From the NCBI GenBank assembly GCA_030280995.1, contig JASXTE010000079.1, forward strand, positions 92,935 to 156,934: a stretch of DNA of 64,000 bases, given 5' to 3'. A model generated the notes under the pieces. The model did no database searches and was not told the origin of the DNA. It saw only the letters and a list, made by a program, of their open reading frames with translations. This DNA comes from Hemileia vastatrix (lineage: Eukaryota; Basidiomycota; Pucciniomycetes; Pucciniales; Zaghouaniaceae). Below, one piece after another: positions 13,348 to 26,170 of this stretch; the first letter of the stretch is position 1; the number at the start of each line of letters is the position of its first letter. A program made the position numbers and the translations under genes.

Positions 13348-15054
13348 ATGGCTACTCAAATCCATCAACTCTCTTTAGGACCATTGACGGCTCACTCTTT
13401 CAATTCGGATCGTTCCAAAGTTGCCATCTGTCCAAATTCATCAGACGTCCTGATCTATTCAAGATCAGACAATTCACCAGCCAGTTCCTGGGTGTTAGAA
13501 CACACACTTTCGGAACATGACAAGTTGGTCACTTCGATTGATTGGGCAAAGAATTCCAATCGAATCGTAACTTGTTCTCAAGACAGAAACGCTTACGTCT
13601 GGACTTTGACTTCTGACAGTTCCACTTGGAAACCCACTTTGGTACTCTTGAGACTGAACAGAGGTGCTACTTGCGTAAGATGGAGCCCAAGTGAGGAGAA
13701 ATTCGCAGTAGCTAGTGGAGCTAGGTGAGTACGACGAACAGATAAGGATGCATGGATGGATGGAATCATTCAAAGAGCAGAATTCTCGTTCTGATCTCTT
13801 CTATTTCATCATCAAAATCTATTCGAAATTATCTCAGGATCATCTCAATCTGTTCTTTCGAATCGGACAACGATTGGTGGGTCGCAAAACACATCAAAAG
13901 ACCTCTGAGATCAACTGTTCTATCTATCGATTGGCATCCAAACTCAGTCTTGATTGCTGCTGCTTCTGCAGATATGAAGGCTAGAGTCTTTTCTGCTTTC
14001 ATCAAGGGTGTAGATAGCAAACCTGAAGCTACCGTCTGGGGTGAAAGGTTGCCTTTCGGAACTGTTTGTGGAGAATGGTCAACTCCTGCTGGTGGTTGGG
14101 CTCACGACGTTGCCTTCAGTCCAGATGGAAACGCTTTGGCTTTTGTTGGTGAGTACTCGATTGTGATTACATGAAGCGAGGAGGTAGCTGGAGAGTGGAT
14201 ATCCGATGGAGGAGATGTGTAAAGAGAGATCAAGCTTCGCTCTATCTCTTCTCACTCTTTTCTTGCTAGTGAAGAGGAATAAGAGTATGTGATTATCTAG
14301 CATGCAGCTTCAAGCTAGCTTCAAAACAGTCTCGGTCGCAGTTCAGAACATGAGCCCTCTTTCTAAAGCCTCGTTCCTACTTTGCCCTCTTCGTCTCTCT
14401 CGCTCTCCTTCCTCAGGTCATGACTCCTCTCTGACCGTCGTCTATCCGTCCGGACCAAACGAGCCAGTTCAAGCAATGCACGTTCTACGTTCTCCAACCT
14501 TGCCCTACGTCACTCTACAATGGGTCTCTCCAAATTCATTGGTAGCAGCAGGACATGATTGTCAACCGGTCTTGTTCGTCGGAGATGTGGAATCTGGATG
14601 GAAATTGAACAAATCCTTGGATGGAGCAGCAACTGCAGCTTCCAAAGCTCCACCTCCACCACCACCAAAAGCTGCAGGTTTGGCTGGAAACTCTACTGGA
14701 GTCGGAAGGTTGAACAACGAAGCTTTCAATCGATTCAGATCCGCAGATGCCAGAGGTGCTTCTTCAACTCCTTCTCCATCTTCTGATTCAAATGGAGCCA
14801 ATGGAGGTTCAGTCGCTGGTGGTTTAGGTGCAGTCGCTGGTGCTTCCGTAGGTGCTGATGGTGAACTCTACACTACTCATCAAAACACTATCACTAGCGT
14901 CAGAGTTTTCGAAGGGGAGAATGGTAACGTCAAGAGTATCTCTACTTCTGGTGTCGATGGTAGACTATGTGTCTTCAGTGTTCCAGCCGCTGGTTCTGCT
15001 GCTACTGGAATGAACACTTTGACCAAAGGAGTGGCTTCTATCAGAGTCGCTTGA
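13348..15054 (+). CDS. Arp2/3 complex subunit 1 (ARPC1, WD40 protein)
   Basis: Seven-bladed WD40 subunit of the Arp2/3 actin-nucleating complex, acting at endocytic patches and growing tips. Exons: 13348-13724, 13838-14148, 14417-15054. Landmarks: [16 protein letters not shown] at the N terminus; [29 protein letters not shown]; the ARPC1-typical [20 protein letters not shown] and [36 protein letters not shown]. Between blades six and seven is a large insert (about residues 335-420) with a poly-Pro run and Ser/Gly-rich sequence. This corresponds to the loop that in ARPC1 carries the actin-contacting insert, here longer and less conserved. The protein ends after the last blade (VDGRLCVF). No frame break. 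Confidence 0.92.
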
Positions 15055-15872
15055 GAGATGGTAGGATGAAAGTTGGGAGGTGAATCAAGTTGGAGGGCAT
15101 GCCGTGGTTCTAGAGCTGTTACTGGAAGATGGAATCTATATGATAAATGAATGAATTGGCTTGTGAATGAATAGATATGAGTCACAATTGAGAATCATCG
15201 AGAGCGTGGTCAATTAGACTTTGTCGGTGGACTCTCGAGTTTCGAGAAGCCTCGCTGTGCCTCTTCTCTGTGTGCGATTCACTTCTTCGTTTTATGCTTT
15301 AAAATGTAAAAGGTCAATCGACATTATTATGCGGACGTCCCAACACATGAAATGAGATGTTCTAGAATGTTCTGACTCGAGACTGAAAAGGGGAGAGCCA
15401 AAAAGTCACGAAGGTCTCAGATCGAGGCTGGCCAACGAACCATTCCAATATTCGACAGCAAGGGAGGGGAATGCCGCTATGGGATCGACAAAATGCCTGC
15501 CAAAGCATGCTGATCTCATCTTTCCGAAAGTCGAAATTCCAAAAGAGGGAGGCGAGGATCTGGAATCCCAAAGAGACACACAAAGAATCAGGACGATCTC
15601 TTCTCTCTCTTCTCTCTTCACTACTACCATCACTCTCTTTTCTTTCGGTTTGATTCTTATTCTATTTCTCAACCTCACACGCTCGTTTCTCTCGGTTTCT
15701 CTATTGGTGCTCCCCTTTCTCTTCAACCTACTGTTTTCATATCCAACCAACCATTCTCAACTTGGACAAACACTCTCACTTCAAACAAACAAACATTCAA
15801 ATCCATCTCATCTATCTTTCCAACATCTAATCCCAATCATAGCCATCACAATCAAACCTCAACTGCAACTCA
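15055..15872. other. Intergenic region with long CT/CAA-rich leader
   Basis: There is no recognisable gene. The second half (from about 15600) is strongly pyrimidine-rich and then CAA-rich up to the ATG at 15873, as expected for a fungal promoter and 5' leader. Confidence 0.6.
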
Positions 15873-18800
15873 ATGGACGCACTCACTGCTGCTACCATCT
15901 CTCATCCTCATGCATCAAAAGCTCTGTGCGCAGATCTGACTCCCTCTGCCTGCACTCTTAGTGGATCAGCACCAAGAGTCAAACGTTCAGTCAGTCTGAT
16001 CGGATCTTCAAGACCAATCAGAGCTTCGTCAAACCCATCCAAACAACGCTCGTTCTCTCTTCACCGCAGATCTTCAACAACTCCAGCCTTCGATCTAGAC
16101 CAACACACTCTAGAACTAGGTTTCAGAAGTCTAGTAACTCCAGAACAGAAGTATCAGGTGGCTGGAGCTCAACAAATGGCAAAGGAAAAGAGCATGACCA
16201 ACGTCCAAGATGCTGAAGAGATCCTCACTGATCAAGACTCAAACCCATTCAAATCTCCATCTCTCGTCGGACGATCCCTACCTGGGATGGATAAGAATGA
16301 AGAATTAATGGAACAAGAAGAACAAAAAGCAGTCTCCAGTGACGAATCCGACTCAGCCAATTCTGCTTCTCCAGCCTCTTCAACCGACACTCCTTCGCCG
16401 CCAACTCTTCTCTCTGATTATCCTTCAAGTCAATTTGGAACTCGCTCGATCAGTTCTTGGAAACTGTCTACTGTTGGAAAACAGATGGGAGAAACTGCTT
16501 CGGATTCTTCAAGTACATTTGGTTTAAGTCGTGGTCCGAGAGGTGGTGCTTTCGTTGGTCGCTCACTCTCGACGAACGATCTCAATTCTCTACTAGTAAC
16601 CAAGTCAGCAAACAAACCGTCCATCAAACAGAAGTACTTCTCAACCGATTCGATCTCATCCGATGACTCTTCCTCTTCTGCTTCTCCTTCAAAGAATCAA
16701 CCATTCTCACCACGTCAGTTCGAAGATGCTCTACAACAATTCGATCCTATCGACGGAGTCTACGAAGGAGCTTGGGAACAGTTGGAAAAGGTGGTTCAGT
16801 GGAAAGCTAGAGATCAAGTCTCATCAAAACAAAAACTTCCCTCTTCTGCAGCTGAGGAAGTCTTCTCACCTCGTCAGTTCGAAGACGCAATTCATCAATA
16901 CGAACCGTTGGACTCGGTTCAACATTGGAAAGAAGCTGGAAAATCTGTTGATGAAGCAGATGGAGCTGAGAAATTTGGACCTATCAAGAACATGGCTGCT
17001 GGTTAGTATCTTGAATTCGCAGAAGTGTCTTTCGATGTCGAATCATCTCACTGACGTCTCTCTTTTCGACTCTCTTCTCTGGTCCACAGAAAACGAGAGC
17101 TGCTGCTCACGAAGCTCCTGAACTAGCTCCAGCTGAGGATACATCGTTGGGACCAGACTCCACTCCACCAATGTCTCCGGAATCGAACAATTTAGATCTT
17201 CATCTACGTTCTGCAGCCATTGCTCTGGAAGAACTGCAGACCGTCCTTCATAGACCAAGAGCTTTGAGCAATCAAGTGCCTCGCTCTTCTGCCTTACCAG
17301 ACGGATTCCAGACCTTGGACAGGACACAATCTCCTACAGAGTCATTCAACAATAGTCCAATTGTCAGGAATTGGCCAGCAGATCAAAGACGCTCAAGACG
17401 TTCCGATCTCGTCAACTCTCTCGAAGACGGCACTCCTCTCAGCTCAGCTAGTTCACCATCTTCGCAGTCGAATCTTGGCAAAGAGAGTCCAATGCTTCGT
17501 GGTCGCTCTACTCTTCGTAGTCGCGATTCTGGAAATGGTGGAAAGCTTCGTAAAAGAGAATTCGGTCAAGGTCTACCCCCAGCTTCAAGTCTCGTAGCTG
17601 CCGCCAAGAAGGAAAGTCTACCAATCGACACCGAGGATCTAGAGGCTTTGGGCACTGTTTCCAAGCTGATCTCTCGTTCTCCATCTCTAGTTGGACAAGA
17701 AGGCATGGGGGATGGAATTGGATTAGGTCTCTTCGAGGTCACTCAATCCAAGGTGGAAAAGGTGGAAGGTCTAGGCCTCAGCAAGAAGGACATGCACCAG
17801 GTATTCTACGATGCTCGGGAAGCTCTAGATGATCAAGATGATGGTTCTGACATCGGACTTGCTCAATCTGATCCTCAAGACGATTCAACAGCTCCAGCTG
17901 AAGCTCCAGACGCTGGTGAAGCAGCTACCTCGAGTCCAAATCCTCAACCAGTCGGATCAGATGCTCAATCCGTCGAACAATACAAGCCTTCTACCTCCAA
18001 GATCGATCACACTACCAGCTCCAAGAAGCAACCGAAAGCTGACCTCTCGGAGCTTCCATCAAAGAAGAAGAAAGGATCAACCACCATTCACGGTCGTCAC
18101 TACAACGTCACTGGGAATGGAAACGGCTCTAGCTCTAATTCTCCAAGTGCAAGTCCTTCTACCTCTTGGAGCTGCACAACCACAGCTGCCAATGCTCCAA
18201 AGACCAAGTCATGGACTTCTGCTTTAGCTGCATCGAGCGTCCCTTCTTCGCCTCAACTCCTAGCTTCTCCAACTATGGGAAGCGCTTCTGGTTCTCCAAT
18301 GCTCAACGGAACTCCCACAATGTCAGTTCCAGGGACTCCAATGGAAACTCAATCTGCTTTCGGAGGAGATGTGCCAGTTCAAGCTCAACCTGCTGCCACT
18401 CCAGCTTACGATGGAGCTACTGCTGCCAATGATTCTGCGCCTGGATTCCAAGCCTCTGTCGCCACCGTCATTGCAGCAAGCGCTATTGGGTCTTTGATGC
18501 TGATTGGAGCCATCATCTGGGCTGCCTTGTTCCGTCGTCGTCGTTCCAGAAGACGTCGTCATCTAGCAGGAGTTTTGGAGAAGTTCGGATCCACTTCTAG
18601 CTCAGACATTCATAGCGATGCCAGCAGCAAGTCAAGCATGAGCATGAGCAGAAGTAGCAAAGATACTTTGGTAGACGCTGAAAAGTCAGGTATCACTCAT
18701 CTCTCTGACGAGAAGAAGATGGGAATGGGTCACATTGGGGCTGGATTGGATATGGAATCTCTGAATTCGGAAAGACAGTCTCTTCCAAACAACCAGTCGA

Positions 18801-20901
18801 GAGCAAAGCTTACTTCGTTGCTCAAAGAGCTTCGGCTCGTGCTAGTGCTCTCAACATCGTCAGTCCATGGACCAGCTACGAGGACACTGCTTCTAGAGCT
18901 AGTCAAAAGCCAGATCAGGAGATCGCTACGGAAACGGACGACGAAGAAGCAGCTCGTAACATTGGTCTAGGACTTCTGGTCGAATCTGATCCTCGTAACT
19001 CTTCACGCATGTCTAGAGATTTAGCTCGTAGTGGTCTAGTCTCTGAAGCTTTGGCTCCAGTCAGAGACGCTACTTTCAGCTGGCAACATCCTACTCTTTC
19101 GCTCCCTCCTGCTGCAGCTCGTGCTTTAGCAACTGGTCACTACGTCAAGAAGAGAACGACTCTACCAGCCAAGACTCGTATTCCGGTTCCACCAATGATC
19201 GCTCCTCTGAGCTCTCTAGGTGCGAGTGCTTCTTCTATTCTCTCCAGAGCTGCTTCGGAAGGTTCAGTTGTGGCTCAGAAGACAGAAGCCTGCTCATCCA
19301 GCTCTTGCATCGATCCAGCACTCGATGGAGACACCACCACGGGAACATTCGCTCATTCCAAACTCTCTGGACTGCCAACTGCTATCTCTCAACCTGCATT
19401 ACCTCAACGTGGTAGATCTGATTCAAGCACTACTGCTGGAGGAAGCGCTACCACCACCAGCAACAATGGAATTGCTTCAAGTGTCGTCGCTACTGACGGA
19501 AGTCGCAATGGATGGCTCTCTCGGATGCTTGGAGGTTTGCAGTCTTCGTCTAGCAGAGAAGGTTTGGGAGACTCAAACTCAGCTTCTGCCACTCAAAGTA
19601 CTAATGGAGATTCTGGAATCAGTGTCAGTGTCAGTGATGGAGAATTCGCTGAGGTTCGCTTCGTCACTGGAAGAGCTAGTCTAGGACATGGTTCAGTCTC
19701 GCCTCAACTTCAATCAAACAATGCTAGCAAGACTCAATCCAAACGTTACAGCACCGATCCTCTTCTCGCCTTCGTCAATTCTGGAGTTCCTAGTCAAGAA
19801 ATCACCAAGCAACAAGCTAGAGCCAAAGTCGTCTCGAGTGGATCCATTCGTCGCAATCCTAACTGGCATTCATCTCTTCCAGCTTGCCGCGAGGAGAGCG
19901 AAGAAACCATCTTTGTCATTGGCGACACTCCAACCTTTGGTACCTCCAAGGCTAACCCTTCCAAAGCTAGCGCTCTTCTAGGTAGAGGACTTGGTGATCT
20001 GATCGAAGACACCTCTGGCAGTGAAGACGAGAGGAAATCCGGTTACGATGCTGGAGGAGAGACTGACGCTGATAGCAGGATCAGCAACTTTGTTCCTGCT
20101 GGAAAGACCTACAAGACCTCAAACGATGCCATCGCCAGTACAACTCCGACTCAAGGCAGTCATTCTAGCTTCTTAGGTCCTTACGGAGTTGGATCTCATC
20201 AACATCGAGATTTACTTCCAATCCGTGTACCTTCAATCACCTTGACTCTGGAAGATGAGACTCTAGGAGAAGTTGAAAGACCGTTGAGCCTAGGAAGTCA
20301 TAGTGAAAGTGGTACTACTTCGGAAGAAGAGAGTGGAACTGATGAGAGAATCATGGCTATGATTGGAAGGGCTCCAGCTTATAACCCTCACATCAACCCA
20401 AGAGTCGGATCAAATATCAGGGAAAGTACTCAATCTGCAGCCAGTTTCTTCTCTTCGAACTCTTCAGACGAAGAGGACGACGCAGAAGATCCGTATGATC
20501 ATTCGGGTCGAACCAGTCGAGCTGGAACTAGGTCTTCGCGCTCTTCTCAACTACCTCAATCTCAATCTAAGCATCAAACCGCCTCTTCGAGCAGAGCCTC
20601 TCAAGATTCCTTCTCTGTCGGAGAGAAGACTCCTCGTAGTTCCAGTCAGCAAAAGGAATGGTCGAAGGCCAACACTAGACCAGATAGTGAGACTGATGCT
20701 GAAGGGGTCTACGTAGGAGAAAGATATGAAGATGAAATTGATTTAGATGGTTATGGATCTGAATCTGCTGAAGGCTGTTTAGAGCTAAGCGACTTCCCAA
20801 CTCTCCCCTCTTGGAGTCCAGCCGAGAAAGCTGCTCATGAAGCAAACAGAGCTGACAAGAGTGCTTATAGAAGTCAATCAATCAAGAGAGAGAAAAGATA
20901 A
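15873..20901 (+). CDS. Large Ser-rich single-pass membrane protein, function unknown, one apparent frame break
   Basis: I do not recognise this gene. Exon 1 runs 15873 to about 17002; exon 2 starts at about 17090-17100 and runs to 20901. The donor phase fits the acceptor just after GAGAG near 17100 better than the CAG at 17089. The product would be about 1,600 residues, mostly Ser/Thr/Pro-rich. A clear membrane helix is encoded at 18452-18534 and is followed at once by a very basic stretch (RRRRSRRRR), which predicts the C-terminal ~790 residues to be cytosolic. A Ser/Thr-rich stretch precedes the helix. There is no clear signal peptide. Two copies of FSPRQFEDA followed by an acidic/aromatic stretch lie at 16704 and 16863. 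The frame shifts near 18772 (TTCGG probably TTTCGG); the second frame then stays open to 20901. It could be two genes, but no start or promoter is evident at the junction. Confidence 0.6.
18452..18534 (+). other. Single transmembrane segment in the Ser-rich protein
   Basis: About 27 residues from ASVATVIAASAIGSLMLIGA onward are hydrophobic and end at an Arg cluster, a classic stop-transfer arrangement with the C-terminal side in the cytosol. Confidence 0.75.
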
Positions 20902-21443
20902 AAGCAAGTCTTCTACCTTCTTAATCAGTTCTCAATCTTTGACTTCCAACTCTTCCATTCGTATTCCATTCTGATCGTCTTCTCATTTCGTTGTCGAAAT
21001 GCCCTCTTCTGTCAATCTCACACCTCTCGCTTCACGATTCTCTTCCGCCCCTTGATATTCTTCTTCTATTGATTGTTTTTTTCTTTCTTTATTGTCTTTT
21101 CTTTTGTTTCTGTTCCTCGTCGAAGAATGTTCTAACTCTCTTTATGTCCTTTTCTCGCTCTTTTCTCTAGATGACTTTCTCAAACCTGTATTACTTTCTG
21201 CTATCTCTTCTCTCTCTTCTCTTCTAGCCTGGTGCAAACAAGTTCTCCGTTCTTGTCGTTTCTTCTGATTGCCTTTCTCTTGTCTAATCTATTACGTGTC
21301 TAATCCTTCGATGTGAGAAAGTGAGAAATTTCGTCGACACACCTTTCTCCGAAGAGCTTGTGAGCCTCGCACCGTTCAGCCAGATCAACAGCATTAGTAT
21401 GCATTCAAAAGATCTGTAGCACTAGAAAAAGTAACACATCGAT
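20902..21443. other. Intergenic, convergent 3' flanks
   Basis: T/C-rich DNA without a recognisable gene lies between the Ser-rich membrane protein (+) and the GFA-domain gene (-). Confidence 0.6.
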
Positions 21444-22108
21444 TTAACCTCCTCTAGCTTTGACTTCAACTCCTTCGGGTGGGCTCGAAGTCAATGCATC
21501 CTTCATCCAACCTGGAGTTCTTTCGTTGAAGATCATAGCTCCTGGATTTCCTGGCAAGTATTGATCAGGCTCATTCAAGCTCGAGACTAAACAAGAGATA
21601 TGGTTTGTGAGAGAGATTTTATAGTGTCAGCCTTTTGGTCCTTTCGGAAGAGTCGGAGGTCATTCATCAGTAAGATTGTTGTTACAACCCACCTTTGAAG
21701 AATCCAATGTCTTTACTACCTTTTGGGATAGAGATAATTGCAGATCCACAGTTACCACAGAAATGTCTGTTGATAGGATTTCCAGAGTCAGTCTCCTTGT
21801 CTTCGTAGAAGTTGAGCTCTTTGAAAGAACCTGATTTGAATTCCATCTGATTGTAGTCGATGACAGCGTTGTTGGATCCGATTGATCCTCCAGCTCTAAC
21901 GCAAGACTACAGAGAGCAAGCGAGTGAAAAGATGGAGACATTGGTGAGTAGAGTCAGAACTCAGAGAACGAAAGGAAGACGAAGTGGAAAAAGAAGAAAA
22001 CCGAAGAAGATCGAAAAAACTCACCTTGCAGAAGCAGATGAGCTTTGGTGACTGAGCCTTTGGGACAGTGAACTCAAATTTAGAGCAATTGCATCTACCT
22101 GAAGCCAT
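21444..22108 (-). CDS. GFA-domain (Mss4-like fold) zinc-binding protein
   Basis: Small protein of the GFA/DUF636 family (glutathione-dependent formaldehyde-activating enzyme-like, CENP-V/Mss4-like fold). Exons on the minus strand: 22108-22025, 21906-21693, 21586-21444; phases join cleanly. Zinc-ligand pattern: GRCNCSKFEF, then LICFCK/SCVRAGG, then HFCGNCGSAI, matching the usual pairs of CxC and CxxC. About 150 residues, close to family length. The family is diverse and few members have a proven substrate, so I would not call this a formaldehyde enzyme. It lies 478 bp downstream of the MscS channel gene on the same strand. No frame break. Confidence 0.85.
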
Positions 22109-22585
22109 CTTTGATGTTGGATTCGAATCGATGTTGTGGTAGAGAGCGAAGAAAGCAACCTCCACCATCTTTTTGATGTCGCACGACACACAGCCTCTGC
22201 TCTTTCCTTCCAATTCAAGCTGATCATTTAATCTAGCATAGACAATTCAAGTATGCTCCTCAAATTCACCAAGCCCTCGACCAATTGACATCAAGATGGC
22301 CTGAGCTTCGACTTCCTCAGCGACTTTACTCGCACTTCGAAGAGATCAGAAGAGACTGAACGAGAGAGAAAATCACGAAACAGAGTTGAAATTGCTAGAC
22401 CCAAAGAGAAGGATATTAATGAAGAGAGATGAAATACTTGAAAGTGGATATAGAATTGTCAATTAGTGAAGATTGAGAGAAAAGATTGCTTTGAAGATGC
22501 GGGTGGGAACGAAAGAAGAAACAACAAAAAGGAACACTAAAGAAATAAGTCATAAAGGTACATTAAAGATCATGAAAGAGAGTCA
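22109..22585. other. Intergenic region upstream of the GFA gene
   Basis: Purine-rich on the plus strand, with no gene seen. It holds the promoter of the GFA gene and the 3' flank of the MscS gene. Confidence 0.55.
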
Positions 22586-25500
22586 TCAAATTCGATTCTG
22601 TCCAGCCCAAATCCTCTGTCCTCTTTGGAACATTTCAACCGAAGATGGACCAGAACCTGAAGGGTGATTGGCTGAAGCGTATGCGGCGTGATCTCTCGTC
22701 AGAATTCCGATGTGAGAAGTAGGGACTTGAGCTTGAGGTTTCCAAGATTCATTTGGAGTTTGAGTCCAAGGAGATCTACCGACAGAACCACTGCCACCAC
22801 CATTGATCTTCTCATTCTCATCATCTAAGAATTCATAGCTTCTATTCCCATCACCTCGAGTAGCTTCAACTCTTTCTTTCGAATCTGGAGGACCATTTGC
22901 AGAACCATAAAGGTCTTTCAAAGTAGGAGGATAAGGAACACTAGTAGATTTAGAGATCGAAATTGAAGAAGGATCGCCATTGACACCAAAGATTTGCAAT
23001 TCAGAAAGGAAGACTTTCAATTGACAGATCCAAAGATTCCTTCTTCTATTTTGAAGTTCTTGAGATTGTAAATTGCTTCTATAACGAATATCGAGAGAGA
23101 GCAACATTGATTCTTGATCATTGGTGATGTTCATTCCTGAACCAATTCTGCCAGAAAAGGTTATAAGTCCCTCCGAGACTCAATATCTTGATGTCTAGAC
23201 CTGGTAAGAAATGTCTTCTGTGAGGCAATTCGTTTAACCATCCAGACATCTTGGATCGGAGTTGTTCGATTTGATGAAAAGAAGTTGAGTAAGCGACTTC
23301 CAAGTTGAAAGGTTCAATCGTCGGTCCAGATCTTCTGGCATTGACGATGGTTTTGGTGCAAAGGATATTATGAGACATTGTTGTCCATTCTCCAGTTAAA
23401 GTAGTGAAGGTAGCTGAAGGAGGAATGAAAGAGAAGGTGATGTCGAGATTTTAGATCTAGGCTCGAAATCGTTCGACGTCTACGATGAACTCGACTCACT
23501 CGTCAATAAGGCCAGTTCCTGTACGATGAAGCTGCCTTCTAAAGTCCCACTATACCAGATATCAACTCTATCACCGATGTCATACGGATGTTTCACGAAC
23601 AGGAAAAGTGCAGAACTTAAAGTTTCTTGAGCCGAACTGGAAAGTAGCCAAGATAAACCTAGCAAAGCAGATCCGAAGGATGCTATCAGAGTTGAGAACT
23701 TTACCGAGACCAAAGCAGCGATGATGATGATTGCAATGGCTAGGAAGACAGATTGAAAGAGTTGATCCAAGTTTCCTACAGCACTATCAACGTCTCTCAT
23801 CGAAGAAGATAAAACTTTTCTTTCCCTTCTCGATTCTTGACAAGCTTCGACCATTTCTTCCAAGGTACAATCTCCATTTAGATCTTTATCAAACATTTCG
23901 AATGCAGTTTCCGAAGTCACATAATCTGGGAAGCATTTGGAAATCGATTTCATCGTGAGTCTTAATGGAGATTCCGAGAGGTTCATGTCTTCTCGAATTC
24001 TTTCTTGCTGAGCAGTAGGTTCGTCGGTCCCTGACTTCTCGTTTGGATTCAATGACTGATGATGATGAGAAGCTCCATTCTCAAAAGAAGGTAAAGTAGC
24101 AAAAGAAAAGAAGATTCTTCTAGCGAGGCTCTTAGTATCCTTTGAATTATCCAGAGCATCCAAGACTAATTCTCTCGGATCGTTACTACTGTCTTGAGGC
24201 TTCAACGGATTTTTGTCCATTTTGGTAAACCTAGACCCAGTTGATCCAGCTTCCTCTTCGGTAATAACTCTTCAACAGAAGTCGCCAAAATTGAATTGCC
24301 ACCATTTCTCGATCTTCTTTCTCTTTTCCTTTCCAATAAATTCAATTTGGATCCTTTCGTCGATCTTGGTCCTTGCTGAGATTGATTCCTAGCTTCAGAA
24401 GAAATAGTAAGATCTTCGATTCCAGAATTGCTAGGTTTGGAATTGGCATAAAGGGTGGTCAAAACTTCTATGTGGAATTTTGAAGTTGAAATCCTATCTG
24501 CGTAAGAGACCAAATGGAATTTCCAAGCGATAGCTTGAATGACTATCTTTTCTCCCAATAATAGAGTGGAAGAAAAGAATAGACCTAACCAGAATCTACC
24601 TATTGTAACCATATGAATAGCTAGACTGTCGGTACCAGTTTGAGCCAAAGTTGTTTGATTACCATCGTCACTCGAACTGGTTGAATTCGATGAACCTAAC
24701 AAAGGATTGATTTGATCACCATCGATCAAATACTTTGCTGGATCCTTGAAATTGTTCCAAACAATCATCAACCAAGTTAACCAAACTAACAAAGTCCAGA
24801 GGAAGAAGGCTAGATACTTCTGGATTGCTGCTAGATAGGCAATGTAATGTTTCAAATCTGAAGACATTTTTCCTACTGTCATTCTTAAGAAGTTAGGTCC
24901 TAAACTTGCAACCAGCCAACAAATGTACCAACCTAGATAGACTGTGCTCAACCAGATACTCCACCAAAGTAAACCGACACTCCAAACTGAAGGATTGGAA
25001 AAAGCCATTTTTGGAAGATGAATGGTAAATGAGTAGAGCTACTAAACCGGGTATCCAGAGTATTGTTACGATGGGTATCATTGTTAGGAATGTCATTAGA
25101 TAGGGTGAGTTTCGAGTGAAATGAATGATTGATCTTATGAACTGTGAAGGGGGCGAGAAAAAGGCAAGAGACAAGTTCAACTCGAGCTCGAAGTCAGGGG
25201 AAACACAGAGGATCACCCCTCTTGTCAGAAATTTCCGACTGGTTTTCTCATCATGACACGATGTCCTGTACTTGAGGTTACACTGTCATGAAACAAATGA
25301 CTCACGTTGGAAGTTGTATTCCTTTCGACTCTATCCCAAAATCCATCCTTGTCTCCAAATTGATCGTCATGACCATCCCTGTCTCTTCCCTTTCCCTTGT
25401 CGACTCCAGCATCTCTCATGAGTTTGTCCCCATTTTAGACTTTCAGCCTGTTGTCTGTCCAGAGTGACATGACGATGAGGGTTGGCTTGATCCTGCACTT

Positions 25501-25878
25501 CATGATCTTCAACTTGACCGACTCTTTGATAGCTGGATGAGTTTGGTGGATAGGAATAAGAATGAGAGTTGCTGTTGATCTTTTCGAGTTCGTAAGGAGG
25601 GATTGAAGAGAAAGAATTGCGATTGATTGGATTGTGTTGATGTTGATTGGGAGAAGAGGATCTGATGGGAGATTCTGAAGATGGAGAGGGTGGAATAAAA
25701 CTTCCAGCCCCGCCATAACTGATGGTGGATGATGTTTGATGTTCATTGCTGTCGTATTTGTCATTTGTTGGATTTCTGCCAGTCAGAGTGGATTCATCGT
25801 AATTGAAACTGTTGTTTCTTGAATTGGAAGCCAAAGGGGAATTGGGTGCAAAGGGGAATTGGGTGGTCGAGGTGGCAT
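22586..25878 (-). CDS. MscS-type mechanosensitive channel with EF hand, several apparent frame breaks
   Basis: Fungal MscS homologue, like the calcium-responsive Msy1/Msy2 of fission yeast ER. The disordered N terminus is followed by helices (IPIVTILWIPGLVALL, WWSIWLSTVYLGWYICWLV, AFFLWTLLVWLTWLMIV), the motif SYADRISTSKFH, an EF hand with loop DKDLNGDCTLEE, the pore helix region (AIIIIAALVSVKFST, SFGSALLGLSWLL) and the beta domain (KHPYDIGDRVDI). After an intron come LCTKTIVNARRSG and a C-terminal Ser-rich tail. The frame changes at 25832-25865 (17-bp tandem duplication), about 25428 (CCCC), 25008 (TTTTT), 24220 (TTTT) and 23161 (TT); each is mended by one base or by removing one duplicate unit. 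The start is the ATG at 25878; the next frame lacks one. It is divergent from alkaline phosphatase. Confidence 0.83.
25832..25865. repeat. Perfect 17-bp tandem duplication just inside the MscS start
   Basis: The unit CAAAGGGGAATTGGGTG occurs twice head to tail. On the minus strand it starts 13 nt into the coding region. Because 17 is not a multiple of three, the second copy throws the reading frame; with one copy the ATG at 25878 reads straight into the long downstream frame. Confidence 0.85.
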
Positions 25879-26170
25879 CTTGCTCTCTCTTTCTCTCTCT
25901 CTCTTCTCTACTTCTTCTACTCTTGCTCTTTAAAGTGGATGCTGAAGATGATGATGATGATGTTCTGAGGATTAGAAAGGAATCAAGTTAGCTCTTGAAG
26001 GCCAGCATGGTCGATTGTGGGTTAAAGCTCAAGCTCAGGGGTTTTTTGATTGCAGAACAACACTTTGAACTTCTTGACGTTCGACTCCCATCATCCAGCT
26101 CAGGAAATCTTCAAATCTCAGCTATTTATATCCATATCTTATCCTTCATAGTCATCATTAAACTTCAAGA

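Noticed and set aside
15873..20901. Two independent genes split near 18970-19009
   Set aside because: The downstream frame extends upstream past 18800 in frame with repeated local composition; a single missing T near 18772 joins them, and no promoter lies between.
24202..25008. Separate membrane-protein genes at 22586-23134, 23118-23378, 23480-24220, 24202-25008 and 24893-25216
   Set aside because: Together they reproduce one MscS channel in order; the boundaries coincide with homopolymers or splice sites, so they are pieces of one gene.
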